Source of the DNA: an uncultured Desulfobulbaceae bacterium
GTDB lineage: Bacteria; Desulfobacterota; Desulfobulbia; Desulfobulbales; Desulfobulbaceae
Length of the DNA stretch: 16,815 nt
Reading direction: 5' to 3'
NCBI GenBank assembly: GCA_947260045.1
Contig: CAMYOP010000087.1
Coordinates: 1 to 16,815 of the forward strand
Shown: positions 7,817 to 15,136 of the stretch, piece after piece
Numbering within the stretch: position 1 is the stretch's first letter
Layout: the number at the start of each line of letters is the position of its first letter
Made by a program: the position numbers and the translations under genes
The notes under the pieces: model-generated
Databases searched by the model: none
Told to the model about the DNA's origin: nothing
What the model saw: the letters and a program-made list of their open reading frames with translations, nothing else

Positions 7817-7852
7817 GAAAAAATATCACTTGAATATAAATCCGAGTGATAT
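7817..7852 (-). promoter_or_regulatory. Inverted repeat in the rpoH/lepA gap
   Basis: ATATCACT (7823-7830) and AGTGATAT (7845-7852) are exact inverted copies; extending inward by two bases keeps nine of ten positions. On the minus strand a run of six T follows the repeat, so the structure could be a weak terminator or transcript leader hairpin. As DNA it could be an operator shared by the two divergent genes. It is not a CIRCE element: the arms differ and the spacing is too wide. Confidence 0.35.
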
Positions 7853-8012
7853 CCCCCTGAAAAAACTATTTATTTATACTTACATCCATATGTAATATTT
7901 AAAAAGTATTGCATTGCAACACAAAAAGTTTAATTTCTGGTAAATTTGTGCTATCAAACACCGGTCTTTTCTCCAGAAGTACGAACTATCTTGGATCAAA
8001 CAAACAATATCT

Positions 8013-9781
8013 ATGAAAAATATTAGAAATTTCAGCATAATAGCACATATAGACCATGGTAAATCCACATTAGCAGATCGTATGATCCAGCATTGCGGCA
8101 TGGTTACAGATAGAGAATTCCATGACCAGCTCCTGGATAATATGGATATTGAAAGAGAGCGCGGGATTACCATTAAAAGTCAAACAATCTGCCTGCCTTA
8201 TACTGCTAAAAATGGAGAAAATTATATTCTCAACCTCGTAGACACTCCAGGTCATGTAGATTTCAGCTACGAAGTATCACGGGCACTTTCTTCCTGTGAA
8301 GGTGCCCTACTGCTTATCGATGCTGCACAGGGAGTAGAAGCACAAACTCTTGCAAACCTCTACCTGGCAATGGAAAACGATCTGGAAATCATTCCTGTAA
8401 TTAATAAAATTGATCTCCCTTCAGCCGAACCTGAAAAAGTTGCTACTCAAATTGTTGATGACCTGGGGCTTGATGAAGATGCGATTCAATTTTGTTCAGC
8501 TAAAACAGGTGAAGGAGTTGATAAAATTCTTGAAGCGGTAGTTACATTATTGCCAGCTCCTGAGGGTGAAGTTGACCAACCCCTTGAAGCACTTATTTTT
8601 GATGCCAATTACGATCCATATCGTGGAACAATAATCTCAGTCAGGATGATAAACGGAACCATTAGACCTGGTGATCAAATAATTTTCATGTCAAACGGTG
8701 CTGAATATAAAGTTGAAGAAGTTGGACTCTTCAACCTGAACCGAGAATCACAAAAAGCGCTTACCGCTGGCGATGTTGGTTATATTATTGCTGGTATCAA
8801 AACAGTTTCTGACACCAGGCCAGGTGATACGATCACCCTGAAAGGAAATCCCTGCGATGCACCGCTGCCAGGATTTCGTGACGTTCAACAGGTTGTATTT
8901 TCTTCTATTTATCCAATAACAACGGATGAGTACGAAGATCTCGCCGCCGCTCTTGAAAAACTTAAATTAAATGATGCTGCCCTCACCTTTCAAAAAGATT
9001 CCTCCGCAGCTCTCGGCTTTGGTTTTCGTTGCGGTTTTCTTGGCCTGCTTCACCTCGAAGTAGTCCAGGAAAGACTTGAAAGGGAGTTCGGCATATCTCT
9101 CATACTGACGGTTCCATCTGTCCGTTATGATTTCCATTTAAATGACGGAACCTTGCTTGAGATTGACAATCCTGCCTATTTTCCAGAACCAACTAGGATT
9201 GATCATGTCGAGGAGCCCTTTATCAAAGCTACTATCCTCATTCCAGAACGATACATGGGAGTAGTCATGACACTCTGCATGGAGCGACGTGGTGAAAATA
9301 CAAATTATCACTATCCCATGCCAGGTCGGATTGAATTTACCTGCGAGTTACCACTGGCTGAAGTTATTTATGACTTTTACGACAGACTCAAATCAATCAC
9401 CCAGGGATCGATTATCGCAGCTCTGATCTGGTAAAGTTAGATATTCTTGTAAACGCTGAACAGGTAGATGCCCTTTCCCAGCTGGTCCATCGTTCACGTG
9501 CCCGTGAAAGAGGCGTGAAGGCCTGCGATCGCCTAAAAGAAGAAATTCCACGCCAAATGTTTAAAATAGCAATTCAAGCTGCAACCGGTGGTAACATTAT
9601 TGCTCGCACGAACATTTCAGCCATGCGAAAAGACGTAACGGCAAAATGCTATGGTGGTGACATTTCAAGAAAGAGAAAGCTTCTTGAAAAACAAAAAGCA
9701 GGCAAGAAAAGAATGAAAACCATAGGTAATGTGGACATTCCGCAAAGTGCTTTCCTGGCAGTTCTCAAATCAGATATATAA
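8013..9781 (+). pseudogene. lepA: Elongation factor 4 (LepA), frame broken near base 9408
   Basis: LepA is a ribosome-associated GTPase that acts in translation. The first 465 codons (8013-9407) are intact, with AHIDHGKST, RERGITIKSQ, DTPGHVDF, NKIDLPSAEP and SAKTGEGV. The frame then runs into eight foreign residues and TAA at 9432-9434, after LKSITQG. The missing C-terminal domain follows in another frame from 9410 to the TAA at 9781, starting DYRSSDLVKLDIL and including IPRQMF, KDVTAKCYGGDIS and QSAFLAVL. Between LKSITQG and DYRSSDL the family has about eight more residues (like YASFDYEFI). The join GGAT/CGATTAT therefore suggests a single loss of about 25 bp. Adding these back restores the usual length of about 597. 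A sequencing or assembly error is possible. No Shine-Dalgarno sequence precedes the ATG. Confidence 0.9.
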
Positions 9782-9978
9782 TCAGATTGTCCTTAATAAT
9801 GTACAAAATACTGAAATAACGGTGCAAGACCCACAGGGCAGTTATTACGCACAAGAATTCACGATAAATATAATCAAAAGGCATGCTCGTGATTCGGTAT
9901 AAAATAACCGTTAACTGGTCCTGGATGATTTCTAACTGCGTTTTGAGAGTAAACTTAATTCAGAAAATCGGTGGGTGA
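9782..9978. other. Gap between broken lepA and the IS630 remnant
   Basis: No gene is seen here. A bulged hairpin can form between AATAAC-GG-TGC (9815-9825) and GCAGTTATT (9838-9846). It lacks a T-run, so it is at best a poor lepA terminator. Confidence 0.4.
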
Positions 9979-10130
9979 AGTAAAGCACATAGAGAACCAT
10001 CTCCATGTTCGCAACAAAACTTCCATTCTGTTCCGGCGAAATCACCCACCCTTTGTCTTGCCAATATTTGAGTTCGTTTTATTTAAAATGCGACGAATCG
10101 ATTCATGGAAAATAAAATTATTCGTATATC
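9979..10130 (-). pseudogene. Decayed fragment of an IS630-type transposase
   Basis: Translated on the minus strand, this stretch gives FHESIRRILNK followed by NIGKTK. After a one-base frame slip in a G-run at about 10048-10051 it gives GWVISPEQNGSFVANMEMVL. The pattern S-H-E-(S/T)-(I/V)-R-R-x-L-x-K, then W-(V/C)-I-x-P-(E)-Q-N-x-x-F-V-A-x-M-E-x-V-L, is that of the middle of IS630-family transposases. The catalytic DE motif that should follow is absent; the reading turns to noise after about 9979. A few more residues upstream (to about 10150) may belong to it. The element is a short relic with neither end present. It abuts the 3' end of the HEAT-REC gene. Confidence 0.65.
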
Positions 10131-10178
10131 TAGAAAGGCAAAATCTGATTGGGAAAATGGAGAATGTTATCCTTACGC

Positions 10179-11810
10179 TCAAACAGCTATAAATTCACCC
10201 ATTGCAGCTTTGAGCGATTTGGCATTAAATGGTTTTAACATGATGGCATTAACGCCTGCATTAAGCGCTGCGTCGTGGTCCTGAGCATCACCCTGGGTTG
10301 TAACCATGATTACAGGTAGCTGCGTACCTGAATAAATCTTTCGAATTTCTTCAGTAAACTGCACACCTGTAATATTTGGCATATTGAGATCGGTTAAGAC
10401 AATTTCAGGTTTTTCTTTTTGTATCCACTTGAGTGCTCCTGCAGGGAATTCAAAAAGTACTGGTTCAAATCCGAGTTCGTGTAGAGTTGCTTTGTAAATG
10501 TTTAAAATCATACGTGAGTCATCAACAGCGCAGACTTTCAGACGCATTGAAACTTGTGCACCAACCTCTTCAGTACTTTCAATTTTGGCGCTAAATTCTT
10601 CCTGCCCATTTCGCTTGAGAAGGTTGACATAGTGATTGCGAATATCTTTATGTGCTTTTTTTAGGTGAGGTAAAGCCGCGTCTTGGAAGTAGTCCTCTGT
10701 TGCCAGACTGAGAAAAATTTTATCGACCAGAGTTGTAACAATTATTTTAACAATATTTTTTGAATCGTCATTATTTGCTCTGATAAGGTTTTTTATACCA
10801 GCAGCAAGGATCTCGCTGAAATTACCATTTATAGCTTTGGCCGCTGCAATGCAAACGTGTTCATCAGGGTCAGTGAGACCTGAAGTAAGAGTATACACAC
10901 CTTTTTTCAGAGGGAGCAGACCAAGGGCCTCGTAGGCGGCAAAGCGAACATTCGCGTTATCAGGTTCATGCTGTAGTAAACTTCTGACTGGCTCAATGGC
11001 ACTTCCATCTCGGATGTCACCAAGTACATTCAAAGTATGAATAAGGAGATCCTCATTATTACTATGAAGGTTTTCAAGGAGTACAGGAACTGACTTTGGT
11101 CCTATTTTCACCAGGGCTGACTTAGCAAAGGTACGCATGAACGCATAATGAGAAGCCAAAGATTTATTAAGAGTGCGAATTGATACCTGATCCTGGACAC
11201 GAGAAAAAATTTTAAGGATGAGAAGATCAATCTCGGAGTCGGTACCCATACGCTCTGCCAGGCTTTCCATTGCTTCAGCGGTTTCCAAGCTACCCAAGGC
11301 TTCTATGGCTGTCAATATAAGGGAATGGTCGGTAGAATAGAGATAATCAGTAAGTGTTGAGATAGCCCTGGCATCACCTATCTCACCAAGACAGACGATA
11401 ACTTGTTTAATTTGATTATTATCCAGTGTGTCAGAGACCAATTGGAGGAGAGTAGGTGTTGCTGGATCAAATTTTATTTCACCCGCCACCTGCATTAAAA
11501 TTGACTTGTCTGTAACATCGCTTCGTTTTAGAGTCTCCAAAAAGGACTCAGGGTAGGATATAAGTAGTGAGAAAAGCATTTCTCGTACCTTGGGGAGACT
11601 TTCACTAAGCTTGGGATTACGGGCCAAGGCTTCATTCAAAATGTAAATAGAAAAAGATGGTTCTGTTTTGGAAATTTCAAAGAGAACTCTATTTTGGATT
11701 TTCAGGTCGGCATTCAGAAGTTGGTCAAGCACCAAAATAGCTTTAATACTATCCTGCTCCTTGAGGTTCGCCTGTATTTCTTCAACCATGTGATTAACAA
11801 AATTTTCCAT
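10179..11810 (-). CDS. HEAT-repeat protein with a C-terminal response-regulator receiver domain
   Basis: The 543-residue product has two parts. Residues about 100-400 are helical HEAT-like repeats, seen as recurring motifs such as VIVCLGEIGDARAISTL, TLNVLGDIRDGSAIEP and AAYEALGLLPLKKG. Residues about 424-540 are a receiver domain with the acidic pair D430/D431, phospho-acceptor D474 in LTDLNMPN, T504/T505 and K526 in MLKPF. It has no DNA-binding or enzymatic output domain, so phosphorylation probably controls binding through the HEAT scaffold. No histidine kinase adjoins it; cheA lies about 4.5 kb away and could be a partner, which is inference. An AGG lies about 11 nt before the ATG. The gene is intact although decayed insertion sequences lie on both sides. 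Confidence 0.88.
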   Translation of the reverse strand: MENFVNHMVEEIQANLKEQDSIKAILVLDQLLNADLKIQNRVLFEISKTEPSFSIYILNEALARNPKLSESLPKVREMLFSLLISYPESFLETLKRSDVTDKSILMQVAGEIKFDPATPTLLQLVSDTLDNNQIKQVIVCLGEIGDARAISTLTDYLYSTDHSLILTAIEALGSLETAEAMESLAERMGTDSEIDLLILKIFSRVQDQVSIRTLNKSLASHYAFMRTFAKSALVKIGPKSVPVLLENLHSNNEDLLIHTLNVLGDIRDGSAIEPVRSLLQHEPDNANVRFAAYEALGLLPLKKGVYTLTSGLTDPDEHVCIAAAKAINGNFSEILAAGIKNLIRANNDDSKNIVKIIVTTLVDKIFLSLATEDYFQDAALPHLKKAHKDIRNHYVNLLKRNGQEEFSAKIESTEEVGAQVSMRLKVCAVDDSRMILNIYKATLHELGFEPVLFEFPAGALKWIQKEKPEIVLTDLNMPNITGVQFTEEIRKIYSGTQLPVIMVTTQGDAQDHDAALNAGVNAIMLKPFNAKSLKAAMGEFIAV

Positions 11811-12106
11811 AAATTATATACCTGAGAGGAATTGAAAATTAATCGCATATCTAAATGCAATCAACGTAACGCTCCTTTTGAGAAACAATAGATGAAAAAT
11901 TAGATTATTAGAAATCTTTTGATCTATTAAAAACCTCACTATTACATATTAGAGAATAATGAAATTTTGAAGTTTATACGTTGTCTCAGGAGAAACTGAC
12001 TAAGAGTGACGATACATTCTAATATTCATTTAATATAATGTTATAGGACTTTAGGCAATCCCCCTAAAAAATAATACATTCACAAGTAGAATTTTCCATT
12101 AGAGTA
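11811..12106. other. AT-rich gap upstream of the HEAT-REC gene
   Basis: No coding frame is supported in these 296 bp. They should hold the promoter of the HEAT-REC gene on the minus strand, where I see no clear match. On the + strand GATACA (12011-12016) and TATAAT (12034-12039) are 17 bp apart and point at the IS3 remnant. The left end of that IS element probably lies here, but I could not identify terminal inverted repeats. Confidence 0.4.
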
Positions 12107-12234
12107 TTGAAAGGAGATCTTAGGAAAAAATTGAGATTTAGTGACAATCAGATTCTGTCAATTTTAAAACAAGCTGAAAGCGGTTTTCCTGTGGTAGAGA
12201 TATTTCGTGAGTATGGGATGAGCAGTGCTACTAT
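12107..12234 (+). pseudogene. 5' fragment of an IS3-type transposase OrfA
   Basis: The reading LRFSDNQILSILKQAESG, then VVEIFREYGMSSAT, is the N-terminal helix-turn-helix of IS3-family (IS407/IS911-like) OrfA. The open frame starts at TTG 12107, but the true start was probably at 12122: a good AAGGAG lies at 12111-12116, and the codon in the start position is now AGG where ATG would be expected. Homology stops after SSAT, where OrfA should continue with a FYKWR-like stretch. From about 12235 the DNA matches a different transposase family in another frame. It is therefore dead: no start, no second half, no OrfB. Confidence 0.8.
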
Positions 12235-12603
12235 CCACTTGGCCGTCCCAAAAAACAAACAATGGAAAATGCGGCGCAGCTTAGACAGGAAAAGCAGCAA
12301 CGACAATAGGATGCCCTTGACCGAATCCCTATAGAAGGGAAAGTTTGGTCAAGGTAAAATTGGCTACCGCCTCAATCACATTCGAGCAAAAACGTTTAAG
12401 ACTCTAGAGGCTTGTATCAATAGTATCTATCTGGTGATGTACCTGATAGTTCTGTTCCGCTAGTGTCTATCTTTCTTTTTTATTCTATTTCGGAGATATT
12501 TTTTCAGACTTTGGAGTTAATTCTGGAAAAATTATTATTTAGGGGAGAGCGAAAAGACAATAAGCGGAGAGTGTATATCGTTTGTTGCCTGATAACTTTT
12601 TAA
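12235..12603 (+). pseudogene. 3' fragment of an IS5/IS1182-type DDE transposase
   Basis: From 12235 one frame reads PLGRPKKQTMENAAQLRQEK, is cut by TAG at 12307-12309, and goes on with DALDRIPIEGK. An extra base at about 12337 shifts the frame to FGQGKIGYRLNHIRAK, then INSIYLVMYLIVLFR and a TAG at 12461-12463. These are C-terminal motifs of IS5/IS1182-type transposases: IEGKFGQGK around the catalytic glutamate, then an LVMNL-like segment. A third frame, SISEIFFQTLELILEKLLFR from 12484 to TAA 12601-12603, may be the original C-terminus. At least two stops and one or two frame slips make it non-functional. Confidence 0.8.
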
Positions 12604-12627
12604 GGAAACTCTAGTTGCACTTACATG

Positions 12628-12660
12628 AAAAAGCATGACAGATACTGTCATGCTTTTTTA
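12628..12660. terminator. Strong bidirectional hairpin terminator
   Basis: A 14-bp perfect stem (12628-12641 with 12645-12658) closes on the three-base loop ATA; its core is GCATGACAG/CTGTCATGC flanked by A-runs and T-runs. Both strands therefore show a hairpin followed by T. On the minus strand it lies about 100 bp after the two-CW gene and probably ends that transcript. On the + strand it would stop read-through from the transposase relic. Confidence 0.8.
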
Positions 12661-12761
12661 AATTTTTTCCAACTGGTTATTTGCCAGAAACACCTGAACC
12701 TTTGACTTTTCTCACACCAACTATTTTTAGAACCTAGCAAAGATACAATGTAAGGAGCAGC

Positions 12762-13043
12762 CTAGCCAACCGATTGTTTCATATTATAGCCAGGGCAACG
12801 ATTGCCAACAACATCTACGCCCTTTTGACACATAATACTTAAAATTTCTTCACGGCTAAAGATTGAGTCTTTTTGTTTTGACACATAGACTATACAATCC
12901 TTACAGACATTAAAAGAACAGACGTCTATTTCTCTCATTACTTCCCAACAGGGCCTTTCCGAATGAAAAGCTGGACACTGTACGGCTTGCTCAGGCTTAC
13001 ACTTCATGATTTCCCAACAGGGCCAATCGGTTCTAAGTGACAT
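12762..13043 (-). CDS. Cysteine-rich two-CW domain protein
   Basis: The 93-residue protein has nine cysteines (about 9, 15, 23, 32, 42, 47, 50, 72, 83). It repeats a PCWE(I/V)M motif at 8-13 and 31-36, each copy followed by further cysteines (KC, QCPAF; then VCSFNVCKDC). This matches the small two-CW proteins common in deltaproteobacteria, whose function is unknown; metal binding or redox sensing is plausible from the cysteine pattern. There is no signal peptide or membrane segment. A strong GAGGAGGG lies about 7 nt before the ATG. It is a single-gene unit between engB and the terminator at 12628-12660, with a palindrome 58 bp upstream. Confidence 0.85.
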   Translation of the reverse strand: MSLRTDWPCWEIMKCKPEQAVQCPAFHSERPCWEVMREIDVCSFNVCKDCIVYVSKQKDSIFSREEILSIMCQKGVDVVGNRCPGYNMKQSVG

Positions 13044-13091
13044 CTGATCCCTCCTCTAAGCTTCGCTGAAAACGTTTCCTAAAAATTACCA

Positions 13092-13116
13092 GAATATAGC
13101 AAACTCAATTGAGTTT
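13092..13116 (-). promoter_or_regulatory. 16-bp palindrome and possible -10 upstream of the two-CW gene
   Basis: Bases 13101-13116 read AAACTCAATTGAGTTT, a perfect palindrome without a spacer and so a DNA-binding site shape, not a hairpin. On the minus strand TATATT follows about 4 bp after it and could be the -10 of the two-CW promoter. The palindrome would then cover the -10/-35 spacer, fitting a repressor operator. No good -35 is seen. Confidence 0.45.
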
Positions 13117-13173
13117 ATCGCGAAAGAGCAACTGCTTAATTGTGCAAATTAAAACTTTCAAACATTAACAGCT

Positions 13174-13752
13174 TTATAAATATGATGCAAGTCTACTCTG
13201 TAAATCAGAGCAGCCCTGACCGGTTTTAGCGGAAAACAAAAGCCGGTCTTCAGGCTTCAAAACCAGCGCTGCATCAAGGGCGGCAGCATTTTTCATCTGC
13301 TGATTTTTGGAGAGTTTGTCCATTTTAGTATACACTGGAAGAAAACTTTTATTATTATGCTTCAGCCAGTCGATGAGTTCTCTGTCTTGTTGTTTGAGTT
13401 CATGCCTGCCATCAATTATCACAACAACACAAACCAAAGATTCTCTGGTCAAGAGATAATCAGTGATAAAACTCTGCCAAAAGGCCTGCATTTTCTTCGG
13501 TACTTTCGCATACCCGTAGCCAGGCAAGTCAACCAAACATAAACACTCACCAACTTCAAAATAATTGAGGCTCTGTGTTTTTCCGGGTTTACTACTTGTT
13601 TTTACAAAATTACGCCTGTTGAGCAGTCGGTTAATAAGGCTCGATTTACCAACATTTGACCTGCCGGCAAAAGCTATTTCTGGATAATCAAGATCTGGAA
13701 GCTGCTTCTTGGAAAAAACAGAAAGCAGAAATTCTACTTTGTTAAAATTCAT
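13174..13752 (-). CDS. engB: Ribosome-biogenesis GTPase EngB (YihA/YsxC)
   Basis: This GTPase is needed for assembly of the large ribosomal subunit. All G motifs are present: AGRSNVGKSSLINRLL (G1), GKTQSLNYF (G2), DLPGYGYAKVP (G3), TKMDKLS (G4) and FSAKTGQG (G5). The frame is open to a TTG at 13773. The ATG at 13752 is chosen because it gives MNFNKVEFLLSV, the usual spacing of a few residues before the (A/V)EF start of the family, for 192 residues. Neither start has a convincing Shine-Dalgarno sequence; GGCGG sits very close to the ATG. It follows hisG by 41 bp and is likely the last gene of that operon. Confidence 0.94.
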   Translation of the reverse strand: MNFNKVEFLLSVFSKKQLPDLDYPEIAFAGRSNVGKSSLINRLLNRRNFVKTSSKPGKTQSLNYFEVGECLCLVDLPGYGYAKVPKKMQAFWQSFITDYLLTRESLVCVVVIIDGRHELKQQDRELIDWLKHNNKSFLPVYTKMDKLSKNQQMKNAAALDAALVLKPEDRLLFSAKTGQGCSDLQSRLASYL

Positions 13753-13793
13753 TATCCGCCAGTTTTTATTCAATAGGGTGAAAGTAACAGGAA

Positions 13794-14666
13794 TTAAATT
13801 ACTTTGTTCAAAGCATATTCAATTATTCCTTCAGCGCCAAGCTTGATGAGCTGAGGGACAAGATCCCTTACTTGATGTTCAGAGATGACTGTTTCCACGG
13901 AAAACCAATCCTGTTTATAAAGCTGGGCAACGGTGGGAGCTGTAACGCTTGGAAGTACATCTATAATGGTATCGAGTTTTTCTTCTGGAACATTCATTTT
14001 AACACCAACGATTCTGTCAGCACGAAGAGCTCCTTGAAGTAACATGGAAATATTATTTATTTTGTCTTTTTTCCACTCTTCATTCCAGGAATCCTTGTTG
14101 GCGATAAGCTGGCTATTGGACTGCATCAATTCGTGAATAACCTTCAAGCCGTGCGCCCGTATGGTAGACTCAGTTTCTGTTACTTCGACAATGGCATCTG
14201 CAAGACCTGTAACAGCTTTGGCTTCAGTAGCACCCCATGAAAAGGCGATATCAACGTTGACTTTTCTCTCTGCAAAAAATTGCCGCGTCACATTAACCAA
14301 CTCTGTCGATATTTTTTTCCCTTCAAGATCTTCAACGGTCTTTATATTAGAATCACCAGCAACAGCCACAACCCAACGAGTTGGCTTTTTACTTACCTTT
14401 GAGTAGACAAGATCAGCTATGACTTCTACGTCTGATTGGTTTTCAAGCGTCCAGTCTTTGCCGGTAATCCCTGCGTCTAGCATGCCAGATTCAACATATT
14501 GAGACATTTCTTGTGGACGACAAATAAAACAGGACAGTTCTGGGTCATCGATTTCTGGAAAATAATTCCTGGATTTTAAACGAATCTGCCACCCTGATTT
14601 TGCAAACAGTTCAATGGTAGCTTTTTCAAGACTTCCTTTGGGAATACCTATTTTTAATTGTTTCAT
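13794..14666 (-). CDS. hisG: ATP phosphoribosyltransferase, long form
   Basis: It catalyses the first, feedback-controlled step of histidine synthesis: ATP + PRPP to phosphoribosyl-ATP. Motifs are IGIPKGSLE near the start, MLDAGITGKDW (63-73), DLEGKKISTELVNVT for PRPP binding, and GLADAIVEVTETEST (about 155-169). At 290 residues it is the long form; the last 75 or so residues (from VGVKMNVPEEKL) are the ACT-like regulatory domain that binds histidine, so no HisZ partner is needed. An AAGGA lies about 11 nt before the ATG. It lies 87 bp after hisI and 41 bp before engB. Confidence 0.97.
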   Translation of the reverse strand: MKQLKIGIPKGSLEKATIELFAKSGWQIRLKSRNYFPEIDDPELSCFICRPQEMSQYVESGMLDAGITGKDWTLENQSDVEVIADLVYSKVSKKPTRWVVAVAGDSNIKTVEDLEGKKISTELVNVTRQFFAERKVNVDIAFSWGATEAKAVTGLADAIVEVTETESTIRAHGLKVIHELMQSNSQLIANKDSWNEEWKKDKINNISMLLQGALRADRIVGVKMNVPEEKLDTIIDVLPSVTAPTVAQLYKQDWFSVETVISEHQVRDLVPQLIKLGAEGIIEYALNKVI

Positions 14667-14753
14667 TGTATTTTAATTCCTTTTCATTATTGGTTAACCT
14701 TGTACCCAACAATATAAAATGCAGAAAGACCGTTACCCTGGCCAAACTGATAA

Positions 14754-15134
14754 TTATTTACCATAAACCACAGAAGGATCGAACACTCTCTCCCCTTCTT
14801 TTACAAGATCAGCACCATCTCTCTTTCGAAAAAAGCAACTGCGGTATCCTTTATGACATGCTGCCTGACCCAGTTGTTCAACTTTGAACAAGACCGTATC
14901 GTTATCGCAATCCACGAAAATATCTTTAATCAGCTGAACATGCCCAGAAGATTCACCTTTCAGCCAGATTGTATTGCGAGAACGACTCCAGTAATGAGCT
15001 TTTCCTGTTTCCAGTGTTTTTTCCCATGCAAACTTATTGATATAGGCAAGCATGAGCACCTCTCCTGACTCGTTATCCTGAACTATAGCAGGTAACAGAC
15101 CGGTTTCTACTTTGGCAAAATCGAGCTCTATCAT
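14754..15134 (-). CDS. hisI: Phosphoribosyl-AMP cyclohydrolase
   Basis: It opens the purine ring of phosphoribosyl-AMP, the third step of histidine synthesis. The 126-residue protein is the stand-alone cyclohydrolase without the HisE domain. It shows AHYWSRSRNTIWLKGESSGH (46-65), the magnesium site VDCDND (D75, D77, D79), and the zinc cysteines C76, C93 (AACHKGYRSCF) and C100. The GAGGAG ribosome site lies inside the end of the preceding small gene, whose TAG is two bases before this ATG, so the two are translationally coupled. Downstream, 87 bp leads to hisG. Confidence 0.97.
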   Translation of the reverse strand: MIELDFAKVETGLLPAIVQDNESGEVLMLAYINKFAWEKTLETGKAHYWSRSRNTIWLKGESSGHVQLIKDIFVDCDNDTVLFKVEQLGQAACHKGYRSCFFRKRDGADLVKEGERVFDPSVVYGK

Positions 15135-15136
15135 TG

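Larger units (their letters stand above)
7710..8012. other. Divergent rpoH/lepA intergenic region
   Basis: This is 303 bp of very AT-rich sequence without a credible gene. It must carry the promoters of rpoH (minus) and lepA (plus). On the minus strand TTTACA (7782-7777) and TATTAA (7760-7755) are 16 bp apart and could drive rpoH. An inverted repeat lies at 7823-7852 and a short palindrome TTGCA-T-TGCAA at 7909-7919. A possible lepA promoter is TTTAAT-17-TATCAA just after it, but this is weak. Confidence 0.5.

Noticed and set aside
7823..7852. CIRCE heat-shock operator before rpoH
   Set aside because: CIRCE is TTAGCACTC-N9-GAGTGCTAA. Here the outer bases differ and the CACT to AGTG distance is 14, not 11.
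7880..8173. 97-residue minus-strand open frame
   Set aside because: It overlaps the conserved start of lepA on the other strand and has unnatural composition; a shadow.
9374..9434. Programmed -1 frameshift in lepA
   Set aside because: A -1 slip would join the frames, but no classic slippery heptamer is seen, and about eight conserved residues would still be missing. A deletion explains both facts.
9969..10050. GGTGGGTGA ... TCACCCACC as terminal inverted repeats of an IS
   Set aside because: The right arm lies inside the transposase relic's coding sequence and the spacing of about 70 bp is too short for an element; probably chance.
9971..10192. 73-residue + strand open frame as a gene
   Set aside because: It lies antisense to the IS630 relic, overlaps the end of the HEAT-REC gene, and has no recognisable content.
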